7,110 bases of DNA from Clostridia bacterium (GTDB lineage Bacteria; Bacillota_A; Clostridia; Oscillospirales; CAG-382). The position numbers were made by a program, and so were the translations under genes. Location of the stretch: NCBI GenBank assembly GCA_017614095.1, contig JAGACN010000003.1, positions 1 through 7,110 on the forward strand. Reading direction: 5' to 3'. Below the pieces are notes generated by a model. The model was not told the DNA's origin. It saw only the letters and a list, made by a program, of their open reading frames with translations, and searched no databases. Positions 1 to 6,866 of this stretch are shown piece by piece (the first letter of the stretch is position 1; each line of letters begins with the position of its first letter).

Positions 1-3
1 AAC

Positions 4-822
4 ATGGGCGTTCAAAACATCCTGCGTTCGCATTTCCTGACCGAACTGGCCGAGACCGCCGACAACATGTACCGGCACGGCTGGGACGAACGGAACGGGG
101 GAAACATCAGCCTGCTGCTGGACGAAAAAGAGGTGCTCCCGTACCTGGATCCGGGAACGGTCATATGGGAAAAGGAGATCGGATTCGCGGAGCCGGAACT
201 GGACGGAAAGTTCTTCCTGGTCACCGGTACGGGCAAATATTTCAAGAACGTTTTGAAGGATCCCGAACGGAATCTGGGGATCCTGCGGCTGAAAGACGGC
301 GGCAGCCGGGCGGAACTGCTGTGGGGATACGCCGGAGGCGGCTCCTTCACGTCGGAGTTTCCGGCGCATATGATGAGCCACGCGGCGCGGCTGCGGGTCG
401 ATCCGGACAACCGGGTCGTCATGCACTGCCATCCGACCAATCTGCTGGCGATGACCTACGTGCATCCGCTGGACGAGAAGGCGTTCACGCGCACCCTGTG
501 GCAGATGTCCACCGAATGCGTGGTCGTTTTCCCGGACGGCGTCAACGTGCTGCCCTGGATGCTGTGCGGCACGACGGAGATCGGGCAGGCGACCGCGGAA
601 AAGATGAAGACCGCCCGTCTGGTCGTCTGGGCCCAGCACGGCATTTACGGCGCGGGAAAGGACCTGGACGAGACCTTCGGACTGATCGAAACGGCCGAAA
701 AGGCGGCTGAGATCTATCTGAAGATCGCGCATCTGCCGATCCGGAACACGATCACGGACGAGCAGATGCATCAGCTTGAAAAACGGTTCGGCATCCGGGC
801 GCGGGAGGGTTATCTCGACTGA
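4..822 (+). CDS. rhaD: Rhamnulose-1-phosphate aldolase (RhaD)
   Basis: This cytoplasmic class II (Zn-dependent) aldolase cleaves L-rhamnulose 1-phosphate to dihydroxyacetone phosphate and L-lactaldehyde, the last step of the phosphorylative L-rhamnose pathway. The 272 residues match the length of E. coli RhaD (about 274) and align with it almost from end to end. Visible motifs are WDERNGGN (27-34; N31 and N34 correspond to phosphate-contacting asparagines), the TGTGK loop (74-78), TSEFPAH (116-122) with the catalytic glutamate at E118, the zinc ligands H141 and H143 in MHCHPTN, and the third ligand H212 in AQHG. FPDGVNVLPWM and LDETFGLIETAEKAAE are also family signatures. The ATG at position 4 fits because the N-terminus (QNI...) lines up with the E. 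coli start; the upstream ribosome binding site and promoter lie outside the window. Other rhamnose genes (rhaA, rhaB) would be expected just upstream. The next gene follows after 28 bp on the same strand, suggesting co-transcription. Confidence 0.96.
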   Translation: MGVQNILRSHFLTELAETADNMYRHGWDERNGGNISLLLDEKEVLPYLDPGTVIWEKEIGFAEPELDGKFFLVTGTGKYFKNVLKDPERNLGILRLKDGGSRAELLWGYAGGGSFTSEFPAHMMSHAARLRVDPDNRVVMHCHPTNLLAMTYVHPLDEKAFTRTLWQMSTECVVVFPDGVNVLPWMLCGTTEIGQATAEKMKTARLVVWAQHGIYGAGKDLDETFGLIETAEKAAEIYLKIAHLPIRNTITDEQMHQLEKRFGIRAREGYLD

Positions 823-836
823 GGCCCGGAGGCGGA

Positions 837-841
837 AAGGA
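837..841 (+). promoter_or_regulatory. Ribosome binding site for the ACT-domain gene
   Basis: AAGGA lies within a purine run (GGAAAGGAAA), 9 nt before the ATG at 851. It settles the start: in-frame ATG codons further upstream, such as 776, lie inside rhaD, lack such a site, and would add 25 residues with no counterpart in the family. Confidence 0.75.
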
Positions 842-850
842 AATAGAATC

Positions 851-1120
851 ATGAAAGCAGTCATTACGGTCGTCGCGCGCGACAGCGTCGGCATCATCGC
901 GAAGGTCAGTGCCCTGTGTTCGGAGGTCCACGCCAACATCCTGGAGATCTCGCAAAGCGTGCTGTCCGAATACTTCGCCATGATCATGGTCGTGGAGATC
1001 GACGGTCTGACGGTCCCGTTCACGCAGTTCGTAGACACCCTGTCGCAGCTCGGGAAAGACAACGGGCTGGACATCCGCACCATGCACGAGGACGTCTTCA
1101 ATTCGATGCACAGGATCTGA
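851..1120 (+). CDS. ACT-domain protein, UPF0237 family
   Basis: This is a small cytoplasmic protein of 89 residues made of a single ACT domain. ACT domains usually bind amino acids or other small ligands and act as regulatory dimers; the ligand of this family is not established. It begins MKAVITVVARDSVGIIAKV, with the ACT beta1-loop-alpha1 signature (D11, G14) where ligands bind in related proteins. It continues through NILEISQSVL and FAMIMVVEID (central beta strands) and ends in the family-typical HEDVFNSMHRI. Full length equals the family norm, so it is intact. The start at ATG 851 is supported by a good ribosome binding site. It sits 28 bp after rhaD and 3 bp before the UPF0210 gene. The UPF0237-UPF0210 order is a common conserved pair in Firmicutes, which suggests the ACT protein senses a ligand for, or binds to, its partner. 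It is sometimes annotated as GcvR-like or SerB-like on the basis of the ACT domain alone, which over-interprets it. Confidence 0.95.
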   Translation: MKAVITVVARDSVGIIAKVSALCSEVHANILEISQSVLSEYFAMIMVVEIDGLTVPFTQFVDTLSQLGKDNGLDIRTMHEDVFNSMHRI

Positions 1121-1123
1121 GCC

Positions 1124-2482
1124 ATGATAAACACGAAAGACATTCTGGAAACCATCAACATGGTCAAGGAGGAGAATCTGGACATCCGGACCGTGACCAT
1201 GGGCATCTCGCTGCTGGACTGCGCGTCCGACGATCCGGCGAAGGCCGCCGAACGCGTCTACGACAAGATCACGAAGACGGCCGAAAAGCTCGTGCCGACG
1301 GCGGAGGCAATCGAAAAGGAATACGGGATCCCGATCATCAACACGCGGGTGGCGGTGACCCCGGTCTCGCTGATCGGCGGGAGATATTCCGAAGCGGATT
1401 ACGTGCGTTTCGCCAAGACCTTCGACCGCGCGGCCGACGCGCTGGGCATCCACTTCATCGGCGGCTACGGCGCGCTCGTGCAGAAGGGCTTTACGGAAGC
1501 CGACCGGAAGGTGATCGCCTCGATCCCGGAAGCGCTTTACGAAACGAACAAGGTCTGCTCCTCGGTCAACGTCGCTTCGACGAAGGCCGGGATCAATATG
1601 GACGCCGTCGCGCAGATGGGGTCCGTCATCAAAAAGACCGCCTTCCTCACGCGCGAAAAGGACAGCATCGGCTGCGCCAAGCTGGTCGTTTTCGCCAACG
1701 TTCCGGACGACAACCCGTTCATGGCGGGCGCCTTCCACGGGATGGGCGAAGCGGAATGCGTGATCAACGTGGGCGTGTCCGGCCCCGGCGTCGTGTCTTC
1801 CGCGATCGCCCGCGCCGGCGACTGCGATTTCTCAACGCTCGCGGAGACCATCAAGCGGACGGCTTTCAAGATCACGCGCATGGGACAGCTGGTCGCGCGG
1901 GAGGCCTCGAAGCGGCTGGACGTGCCCTTCGGCATCGTCGACCTGTCGCTCGCCCCGACGCCGGCGGTCGGCGACTCCGTGGCGCGCATCCTGGAAAGCA
2001 TGGGTCTGGAGACCTGCGGCGCCTGCGGGACCACCGCCGCGCTGGCATTGCTCAACGACGCCGTGAAAAAGGGCGGCGTGATGGCCTCGTCTCACGTCGG
2101 CGGTCTGTCCGGCGCCTTCATTCCCGTGTCGGAGGACGCGGGCATGATCGAAGCGGCCGCGTCCGGCGCTCTGACCATCGAGAAGCTGGAAGCGATGACC
2201 GCGGTCTGCTCCGTGGGGCTGGACATGATCGCCATCCCCGGCGACACGCCGGAGGAGGTCATCAGCGCGCTGATCGCCGACGAGATCTCGATCGGCGTCG
2301 CGAATACGAAGACCACCGCCGTCCGCGTCATCCCGGCCTACGGCAAACAGGCGGGGGACCGGGTTTCCTTCGGCGGACTGCTGGGCGAAGCGCCCGTGAT
2401 GAAGATCAGCACGCTGTCGCCCGCGAGATTCATCGCACGGGGCGGCCGCATCCCGGCGCCCATTCATTCGCTGAAAAATTAG
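1124..2482 (+). CDS. UPF0210 / DUF711 'PFL family' protein, unknown function
   Basis: This is a cytoplasmic protein of 452 residues, full length for UPF0210 (DUF711). Family structures have a barrel fold like pyruvate formate-lyase and anaerobic ribonucleotide reductase, hence the database name 'PFL family protein'. No enzymatic reaction has been firmly assigned that I know of. Family hallmarks are the N-terminal [53 protein letters not shown] with C145, [25 protein letters not shown], the C298-G-A-C301 pair in TCGACGTT, and the C-terminal [18 protein letters not shown] see no canonical glycyl-radical motif (RVxGY-like) near the C-terminus, so PFL activity should not be assumed. The conserved cysteines could be catalytic or metal-binding (inference). 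AGGA at 1112-1115, inside the end of the ACT gene, sits 8 nt before the ATG, and the gap between the genes is 3 bp. Translation is therefore probably coupled to the ACT gene. A terminator follows 29 bp after the stop. Confidence 0.95.
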   Translation: MINTKDILETINMVKEENLDIRTVTMGISLLDCASDDPAKAAERVYDKITKTAEKLVPTAEAIEKEYGIPIINTRVAVTPVSLIGGRYSEADYVRFAKTFDRAADALGIHFIGGYGALVQKGFTEADRKVIASIPEALYETNKVCSSVNVASTKAGINMDAVAQMGSVIKKTAFLTREKDSIGCAKLVVFANVPDDNPFMAGAFHGMGEAECVINVGVSGPGVVSSAIARAGDCDFSTLAETIKRTAFKITRMGQLVAREASKRLDVPFGIVDLSLAPTPAVGDSVARILESMGLETCGACGTTAALALLNDAVKKGGVMASSHVGGLSGAFIPVSEDAGMIEAAASGALTIEKLEAMTAVCSVGLDMIAIPGDTPEEVISALIADEISIGVANTKTTAVRVIPAYGKQAGDRVSFGGLLGEAPVMKISTLSPARFIARGGRIPAPIHSLKN

Positions 2483-2511
2483 TTTCCGGTTTTCCTCTTT
2501 TCCGTTTTCAT

Positions 2512-2541
2512 CCCGCTGCCGTCAAAAAGCAGCGGGTTTTT
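2512..2541 (+). terminator. Rho-independent terminator of the rhaD-ACT-UPF0210 cluster
   Basis: A perfect 8-bp GC-rich stem (CCCGCTGC at 2512-2519 pairs with GCAGCGGG at 2529-2536) encloses a 9-nt loop and is followed directly by TTTTT (2537-2541). It lies 29 bp after the UPF0210 stop. It is a textbook intrinsic terminator and separates the cluster from the dockerin gene, which has its own promoter. Confidence 0.9.
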
Positions 2542-2602
2542 CTGTGCAATATACACAAAATTCAAAACTCCGTTCCGGCATTTCCGGCCTTCTGCACAAA
2601 AA

Positions 2603-2617
2603 TTCCAAAATTTGGAA
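2603..2617. promoter_or_regulatory. Perfect 15-bp palindrome, candidate operator
   Basis: TTCCAAA-A-TTTGGAA is a perfect inverted repeat with 7-bp arms and a 1-bp centre. It lies in the AT-rich gap 46 bp upstream of the TATAAT box of the dockerin gene. With the expected transcription start near 2676, it spans about -73 to -59, a position typical of an activator site. It does not fit a CcpA cre consensus. It is flanked by TTCCGG (2582-2587) and its complement CCGGAA (2619-2624), which could extend the dyad. The binding protein is unknown. Confidence 0.45.
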
Positions 2618-2621
2618 ACCG

Positions 2622-2640
2622 GAATCCAAAAAACGGATTC
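2622..2640. repeat. Inverted repeat next to the dockerin-gene promoter
   Basis: GAATCC (2622-2627) and GGATTC (2635-2640) form 6-bp arms around a 7-nt A-rich spacer. The repeat ends just before the expected -35 zone. It could be a second operator half-site pair. A weak hairpin followed by a T-rich run (TTTCTTTTC) is the alternative reading, but it lacks the GC content of a good terminator. Confidence 0.35.
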
Positions 2641-2669
2641 TTTCTTTTCGCGGGGGAGAGATATATAAT
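2641..2669 (+). promoter_or_regulatory. Sigma-A type promoter for the dockerin phosphoesterase gene
   Basis: A consensus -10 box TATAAT is at 2664-2669. The hexamer at the ideal 17-bp spacing (TTTCTT, 2641-2646) matches TTGACA poorly, so the promoter may depend on an activator binding the upstream palindrome. The predicted transcription start is near 2676, giving a short A-rich leader of about 45 nt before the GTG start. No riboswitch-like structure is apparent in it. Confidence 0.55.
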
Positions 2670-2705
2670 GTATGTGTAAAAAAATAAAAATATGAATGCT
2701 ATTGA

Positions 2706-2711
2706 AAGGTG
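2706..2711 (+). promoter_or_regulatory. Ribosome binding site selecting the GTG start at 2721
   Basis: AAGGTG lies 9 nt before the GTG at 2721. An in-frame GTG at 2709 overlaps this site and has no suitable site of its own. Starting at 2721 also gives a normal signal peptide beginning MKKQGKR. Confidence 0.6.
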
Positions 2712-2720
2712 TGTGCAAAC

Positions 2721-5700
2721 GTGAAAAAACAAGGAAAACGGATCCTGTCGATCCTCTGCTGTGCGGCGCTGCTGCTGTCCTTTGCGACGGTCTTCCAGTT
2801 CACCGCGCTGGCCAAGGGCGAGTATTTCGCAATCACCGCGGACAACCCCAATCTGTTCGTCAACGTGGATCAGGAGATCTACCTGGAGGACGTTTCCGTT
2901 GAGATCAACGGGGCCGCCCTGCCGGGAACCGGCCTGACCTTCAGCTCGGACGACGCCGCCGTCCAGATCAAGGACGGCGTTCTGAAGGTCTCCGCCAAAG
3001 GGATGTTCACCCTGAACGTTGAAGACTCCCTGAGCAACAAGATCACGGTGAACCTCCTCGCCAAGAACGCGGACGAAAAGGAATACGTCCTGCTGGAAGA
3101 GGATTTCGACGGTATTGAAAACGGCTCCCTTCCGGAAGGCTGGACGATCGCGACCAATCAGGACGTGACCGACGATCAGGAAGTGAAGACGGCCGCGAAA
3201 CAGCCGCTGTACGTCGATCAGCCGAAAGTGCTGGACGGACGGCTGGTGATGGGCAACGGTCTGCTGAGCAAGCCGACCTACGTCTTCCTGCCGGCATTCC
3301 TGGATGCCTTCGGCAACCTGCAGGTCGAAATGACCGCGAAGGAATCCTTCGTCTTCAACAACGTGCAGACGGCCGGTCTGCTGCTCCGCGCCTCCCGTAA
3401 GCTCACGGAGGACGGGATCCCGGAAGCCGGCTACCGTGCGGTCGCCGGACGCACCCATACGCTGCTCGGATTCTACGATCTGGGCAATTCGACACAGAGC
3501 AAGACCGGCAAGGGCGTCTTCCCGCTCGGGTCCACCCGCGCGTGGAGCCGTTCCGACCAGTCCGCGTCGAACCCCTGGAAGACGCCGGCCGCTTCGACGG
3601 CGCCCGAATGGAGAGGAGAGGCGTACGAAGTCTCCTACGTCTTTTCCATCAAGGGCACGTCCTATACGCTGAACAACTGGCGTTCCTACGAACAGCCCCA
3701 GTTCGGCGGCGACATGGGCCCGAACAACGGCGGCTGGTGGGAGACCTATTTGCTGAAAGACGATCCTCTGCTGGAAGGGAATGAACTGGAAGTGGACTTC
3801 TCCGAATGGTCAGATATCCGTCTGTCCGGCGCGGTCGCGCTGGCGACCGGCGGCGCACAGATGTCCGTCGACAGCATCCGCGTGACGGTTCCCGCGAACC
3901 TGCTCGACGCGAATCCGGACAACTATACGCACGGCGCGCTGGACCCGAATCTCGCGTCCTATACGACGCAGAAGATCGGCGTCATGAGCGACATCCATCT
4001 GTGCGAATACGCTACCGATTCCGACAACACCCTGAAGTACGGTCTGGAACGGATGAAAGCGGAAGGCGTGACCGCCATCATCCTGGGCGGCGATACCGTC
4101 AATACGAACCTGCCGACCGAATACGACAAGTTCTTCAGCATCTGGAACAGCGTTTTCCCGGACAAGGAGACCGCTCCGACGCTGCTCGCCGTCACCGGCA
4201 ACCATGAGTTCGAGCAGGCCTATTACGGACGCGAGACCGTTCAGGACGTGTACGACCTGTACATGAGCGAGTTCGGCTACGACACGCTGAACTTCCACAA
4301 GGAGATCAACGGCATCCACATCATCGGCATCAACAGCGAAACCTCCGCCGTCAACGGGGGCTACACCGCGACGACGGCCGACTGGCTGGCCGCGGAACTG
4401 GAAGCCGCTGCAGCGGACGATCCGTACGCGCCGATCATCGTCGTCTGCCACGAAACGCTGAAGAACACCACCTACGGAAGCATGTGGGGCTCTTCGAACA
4501 CCGGCGCGCTGTACGACGTGCTGGCGCCTTATCCGCAGGTCATCTACCTCGCGGGCCATTCGCACTTCCCGACGGAGAACGACCGCTGCATCTACCAGAA
4601 GGATTTCACCTGCGTGGACATCCCGTCCATGCAGCGCACCTGCCTGGAGGACGGGCTCGGCGGAAACGTCTCGCCCAACGACGCCTTCGATTCCCAGGCC
4701 TTCCTGATGCTGGAATTCAAAGGGGAAGACAAGGAGCTGGACATCCACCGCTACAAGGTGAACAAGTCCTCCGGCGCGATCACCGAGGTGAAGACGCCCT
4801 GGACGCTGGCACTCCCGATCGACCGCAAGAACTATACGTACACGGACGAACGCGCAGAGACCCGCACGGCGCCGGCGTTTGCTTCCGGCGCGAAGGTCGA
4901 AGTGGCCGCCGCCACCAGCAACAGCGTGACCATAAAATTCCCCGCTGCCACCCACGAGGACTACGTGCACGCGTACAACATCGAGGTGACCGATGCGGCC
5001 GGCGCTTCGCTCCTGTCCAAGTATCTGGTCAGCGACTTCTACGTGACTGGCAGCCACAAGACGGAGTACGAGCTGGATCTGGAAGGACTCCCGTCCAACA
5101 GCAAAATGACCGTCAAGGTCACGGCGATGGAATCCTTCGGAAAGCTCAGCGAGCCGATCACCGGCGAAGCGGTGACCGAGCCGATCAGCACGAAGAGCGC
5201 GGCGCGCCCCGTCGCGGACTTCTTCGACGTCAACCTGGCGGTCGGATTCGAGGACAACTCGCCCTATCGCCGGCAGTACAGCGTCTACGTCAAGTCCCAT
5301 CCGATCAAGCTGGTCATGGATGACGAGCTTGGATGCCAGGTCGCCTACATGGGCGGCTGGGTGAACTATCCCGCCTCCCAGGGCAGCCTGAAGGAGATCA
5401 CCGATCACTTCACGATCGAGCTCGCGTTCAAGAGCCCCGCGGAAGCGATCACCGCCGGCCAGTGCATCTTCGGCAACCCCGAATCCGGCGGCATCACGGT
5501 GGAATACACCGGCAGCGGCGAATTCCAGGTGGGCGCCCACATCGGCGGCGGATACAAGTATATCAAGGTCCCGAGCCTGGAGCTGAATACCTGGTACCAT
5601 CTGATCTATACCTTCGACGGACAGAAATCCGTCCTCTACCTGAACGGCGAGAAGGCCGGAGAGGTCGATTCCGTCGGCTCCGTTTACTTCAACCCGAACG

Positions 5701-6746
5701 TGAACTTCCTGACCATCGGCGCCAACGTCAACGCGGTCGGCAACGCCGCCTACGTCTTCAAGGGCCACGTGGCTCTGGCCCGCGTCTTCACCGAAGCCGC
5801 GGACGCGGACAAGGTGAAGCAGATCTGCGCCCAGTACGAAAACGAGGGCTACCTGAACGATATTTACGAGAAATACATGCTCTTGGACCGTCTGGACACG
5901 AGCGTCATGAAAGAGGCCGACGCGAAGCGGGTCGAGGAAATGATGGCGGAGGCCGAAAAACTGTTCACGGCCGTTCCTTCGGACATCGACGCGGTCGGTT
6001 CGTACGTCGGCAGGATCAAAGACCTGCTCACCGAAATGATGTCCTATGACAAATGGGCGCCCTACGGGCTGTTCACGGATCCGCTCGACAACTTCGTCAA
6101 GATCGCCGACAAATCCGCGACCGGCATCCAGTGGGAGAACAACACCGAGATCAAGAAGACGCTGCTCTCCAAGAACGCGAATACGGACATCTACGTGACC
6201 TACAAGCTGCCCGGATACGTCCGCGAGATCCAGCTGGACGCGCTGTCCGTGGCCCAGCAGGCCGCGTTCGGCGACGACTTCATCTTCTACGTATCCGAAG
6301 ACGGCCAGAACTGGACCGAGCTGACCTACGACTTCACGGATCCCGTCGCGAACGAACTTTCCGACTACTGGGTGGAGAGCACCCTCACCGCGAAAACGGC
6401 CGGAGAGTTCACCTGGGTGAAAGTGGTACTCAAGGAGTTCGGACAGTTCCTGGATCCCGAAACGAACGAGATGGCCAACCGCGTCAACTGGTCCACCGTG
6501 CTGGACGGCGTCCGCATCCGGTATGCCGATCCCGGCATGCACATCCCGGAGGGTGAGGACTTCATCCCCGGCGACCTGAACAACGACGGCGAACTGGACG
6601 CGGTCGACTACATCAAGCTGAAGAAGAGCATCCTCGGCTCCATCGAACTGACGGACGAGGAGAAGTCGAGAGCCGACGTCAACGGCGACGGCGAGATCGA
6701 CGCGCTCGACTACATCATGCTGAAGAAGAAGGTCCTTCAGGGCTGA
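2721..6746 (+). CDS. Secreted multidomain metallophosphoesterase with C-terminal type I dockerin
   Basis: This 1341-residue extracellular protein hydrolyses a phosphoester of unknown identity. Residues 1-31 are a signal peptide: MKKQGKR, a hydrophobic core and TALA as a type I peptidase site. Residues 32-125 look Ig-like, and 129-392 form a beta-rich, jelly-roll-like segment opening with EEDFDG and GWT. The calcineurin-like phosphoesterase domain spans about 416-700 with all metal motifs: D424-x-H426 (SDIH), GGD458, GN494-H495-E496, H577 (VCHE) and GH613-S-H615. A fibronectin III-like module (about 718-820) follows, then a LamG/concanavalin-like module (about 830-1030, with NTWYHLIYTFDG and LYLNGEKAG), a charged helical linker (about 1030-1110) and a discoidin-like module (about 1113-1273). 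A type I dockerin (1284-1341) has two F-hand calcium loops, D1285-L-N-N-D-G and D1319-V-N-G-D-G. The dockerin should tether the protein to a cohesin-bearing scaffold or surface. The gene appears to be transcribed alone from its own promoter. The domain calls flanking the catalytic core are by eye and less certain than the catalytic core and dockerin. Confidence 0.93.
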   Translation: MKKQGKRILSILCCAALLLSFATVFQFTALAKGEYFAITADNPNLFVNVDQEIYLEDVSVEINGAALPGTGLTFSSDDAAVQIKDGVLKVSAKGMFTLNVEDSLSNKITVNLLAKNADEKEYVLLEEDFDGIENGSLPEGWTIATNQDVTDDQEVKTAAKQPLYVDQPKVLDGRLVMGNGLLSKPTYVFLPAFLDAFGNLQVEMTAKESFVFNNVQTAGLLLRASRKLTEDGIPEAGYRAVAGRTHTLLGFYDLGNSTQSKTGKGVFPLGSTRAWSRSDQSASNPWKTPAASTAPEWRGEAYEVSYVFSIKGTSYTLNNWRSYEQPQFGGDMGPNNGGWWETYLLKDDPLLEGNELEVDFSEWSDIRLSGAVALATGGAQMSVDSIRVTVPANLLDANPDNYTHGALDPNLASYTTQKIGVMSDIHLCEYATDSDNTLKYGLERMKAEGVTAIILGGDTVNTNLPTEYDKFFSIWNSVFPDKETAPTLLAVTGNHEFEQAYYGRETVQDVYDLYMSEFGYDTLNFHKEINGIHIIGINSETSAVNGGYTATTADWLAAELEAAAADDPYAPIIVVCHETLKNTTYGSMWGSSNTGALYDVLAPYPQVIYLAGHSHFPTENDRCIYQKDFTCVDIPSMQRTCLEDGLGGNVSPNDAFDSQAFLMLEFKGEDKELDIHRYKVNKSSGAITEVKTPWTLALPIDRKNYTYTDERAETRTAPAFASGAKVEVAAATSNSVTIKFPAATHEDYVHAYNIEVTDAAGASLLSKYLVSDFYVTGSHKTEYELDLEGLPSNSKMTVKVTAMESFGKLSEPITGEAVTEPISTKSAARPVADFFDVNLAVGFEDNSPYRRQYSVYVKSHPIKLVMDDELGCQVAYMGGWVNYPASQGSLKEITDHFTIELAFKSPAEAITAGQCIFGNPESGGITVEYTGSGEFQVGAHIGGGYKYIKVPSLELNTWYHLIYTFDGQKSVLYLNGEKAGEVDSVGSVYFNPNVNFLTIGANVNAVGNAAYVFKGHVALARVFTEAADADKVKQICAQYENEGYLNDIYEKYMLLDRLDTSVMKEADAKRVEEMMAEAEKLFTAVPSDIDAVGSYVGRIKDLLTEMMSYDKWAPYGLFTDPLDNFVKIADKSATGIQWENNTEIKKTLLSKNANTDIYVTYKLPGYVREIQLDALSVAQQAAFGDDFIFYVSEDGQNWTELTYDFTDPVANELSDYWVESTLTAKTAGEFTWVKVVLKEFGQFLDPETNEMANRVNWSTVLDGVRIRYADPGMHIPEGEDFIPGDLNNDGELDAVDYIKLKKSILGSIELTDEEKSRADVNGDGEIDALDYIMLKKKVLQG
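6573..6728 (+). repeat. Duplicated dockerin segment, two 54-bp copies
   Basis: Copies at 6573-6626 and 6675-6728 encode the two calcium loops with their following helices (DLNNDGELDAVDYIKLKK and DVNGDGEIDALDYIMLKK). By my count 45 of 54 bases agree. Each carries Asp/Asn at loop positions 1, 3, 5, 9 and 12. This is the normal internal duplication of type I dockerins. Confidence 0.85.
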
Positions 6747-6782
6747 CCGCAGCCGGTACCGGACAAGCAAAGTCCGTTCCCA

Positions 6783-6808
6783 AAGCCCCCGGCGCCTGCC
6801 GGGGGCTT
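6783..6808 (+). terminator. GC-rich hairpin after the dockerin gene, probable terminator
   Basis: A perfect 11-bp stem (AAGCCCCCGGC at 6783-6793 pairs with GCCGGGGGCTT at 6798-6808) has a 4-nt loop and lies 36 bp after the stop codon. The following bases are CTCTCGG rather than a clean T-run, so release may be inefficient or may need a factor, but position and strength favour a terminator. Confidence 0.7.
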
Positions 6809-6829
6809 CTCTCGGAAAAAAACAAAAAC

Positions 6830-6866
6830 AAAAAAGCGGAAACCCCTTTTTCGGACGGGTTTTCCG
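6830..6866 (-). terminator. Terminator-like hairpin reading on the - strand
   Basis: CGGAAACCC (6837-6845) pairs with GGGTTTTCCG (6857-6866) with one bulged T and an 11-nt loop. Read on the - strand, the hairpin is followed after one C by T6, G, T5, G, T7 (complement of the A-tract 6816-6835), the form of a strong intrinsic terminator. On the + strand it has no T-run. No - strand gene is seen in the window, so its client is unclear. It may stop antisense transcripts or act as an operator for the regulator promoter it adjoins. Confidence 0.45.

Noticed and set aside
776..850. Longer N-terminus for the ACT protein from ATG 776
   Set aside because: It would overlap rhaD, lacks a ribosome binding site, and adds residues not found in the family; ATG 851 has a good site and the typical MKAV start.
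752..1738. 328-codon - strand frame
   Set aside because: It is antisense to three confident gene segments and its product has no domain-like pattern, only D, R, V and H richness from codon bias.
916..2679. 587-codon + strand frame over the ACT and UPF0210 genes
   Set aside because: It is an arginine- and glycine-rich shadow in another frame of two clearly recognised genes, and it runs through the terminator.
2537..2708. Riboswitch or small RNA in the AT-rich gap
   Set aside because: Beyond the dyads and promoter listed I see no conserved riboswitch core, and the predicted leader is only about 45 nt and A-rich.
2709..2720. Alternative GTG start four codons upstream for the dockerin protein
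   Set aside because: It overlaps the best ribosome binding site and would place MCAN before the usual MKK signal-peptide start.
2745..2765. Possible lipoprotein cysteine in the signal peptide (SILCC, residues 10-14)
   Set aside because: The residues before the cysteines (S-I-L) do not fit a lipobox with a small residue at -1, they lie too early in the hydrophobic core, and a good signal peptidase I site (ALA, ending at residue 31) follows.
3810..6770. 986-codon open frame on the - strand across the phosphoesterase gene
   Set aside because: Its translation is low-complexity, rich in V, D, R, G and H and without recognisable motifs. It lies entirely opposite a gene with intact catalytic and dockerin motifs, and long antisense frames are expected from GC-rich codon bias.
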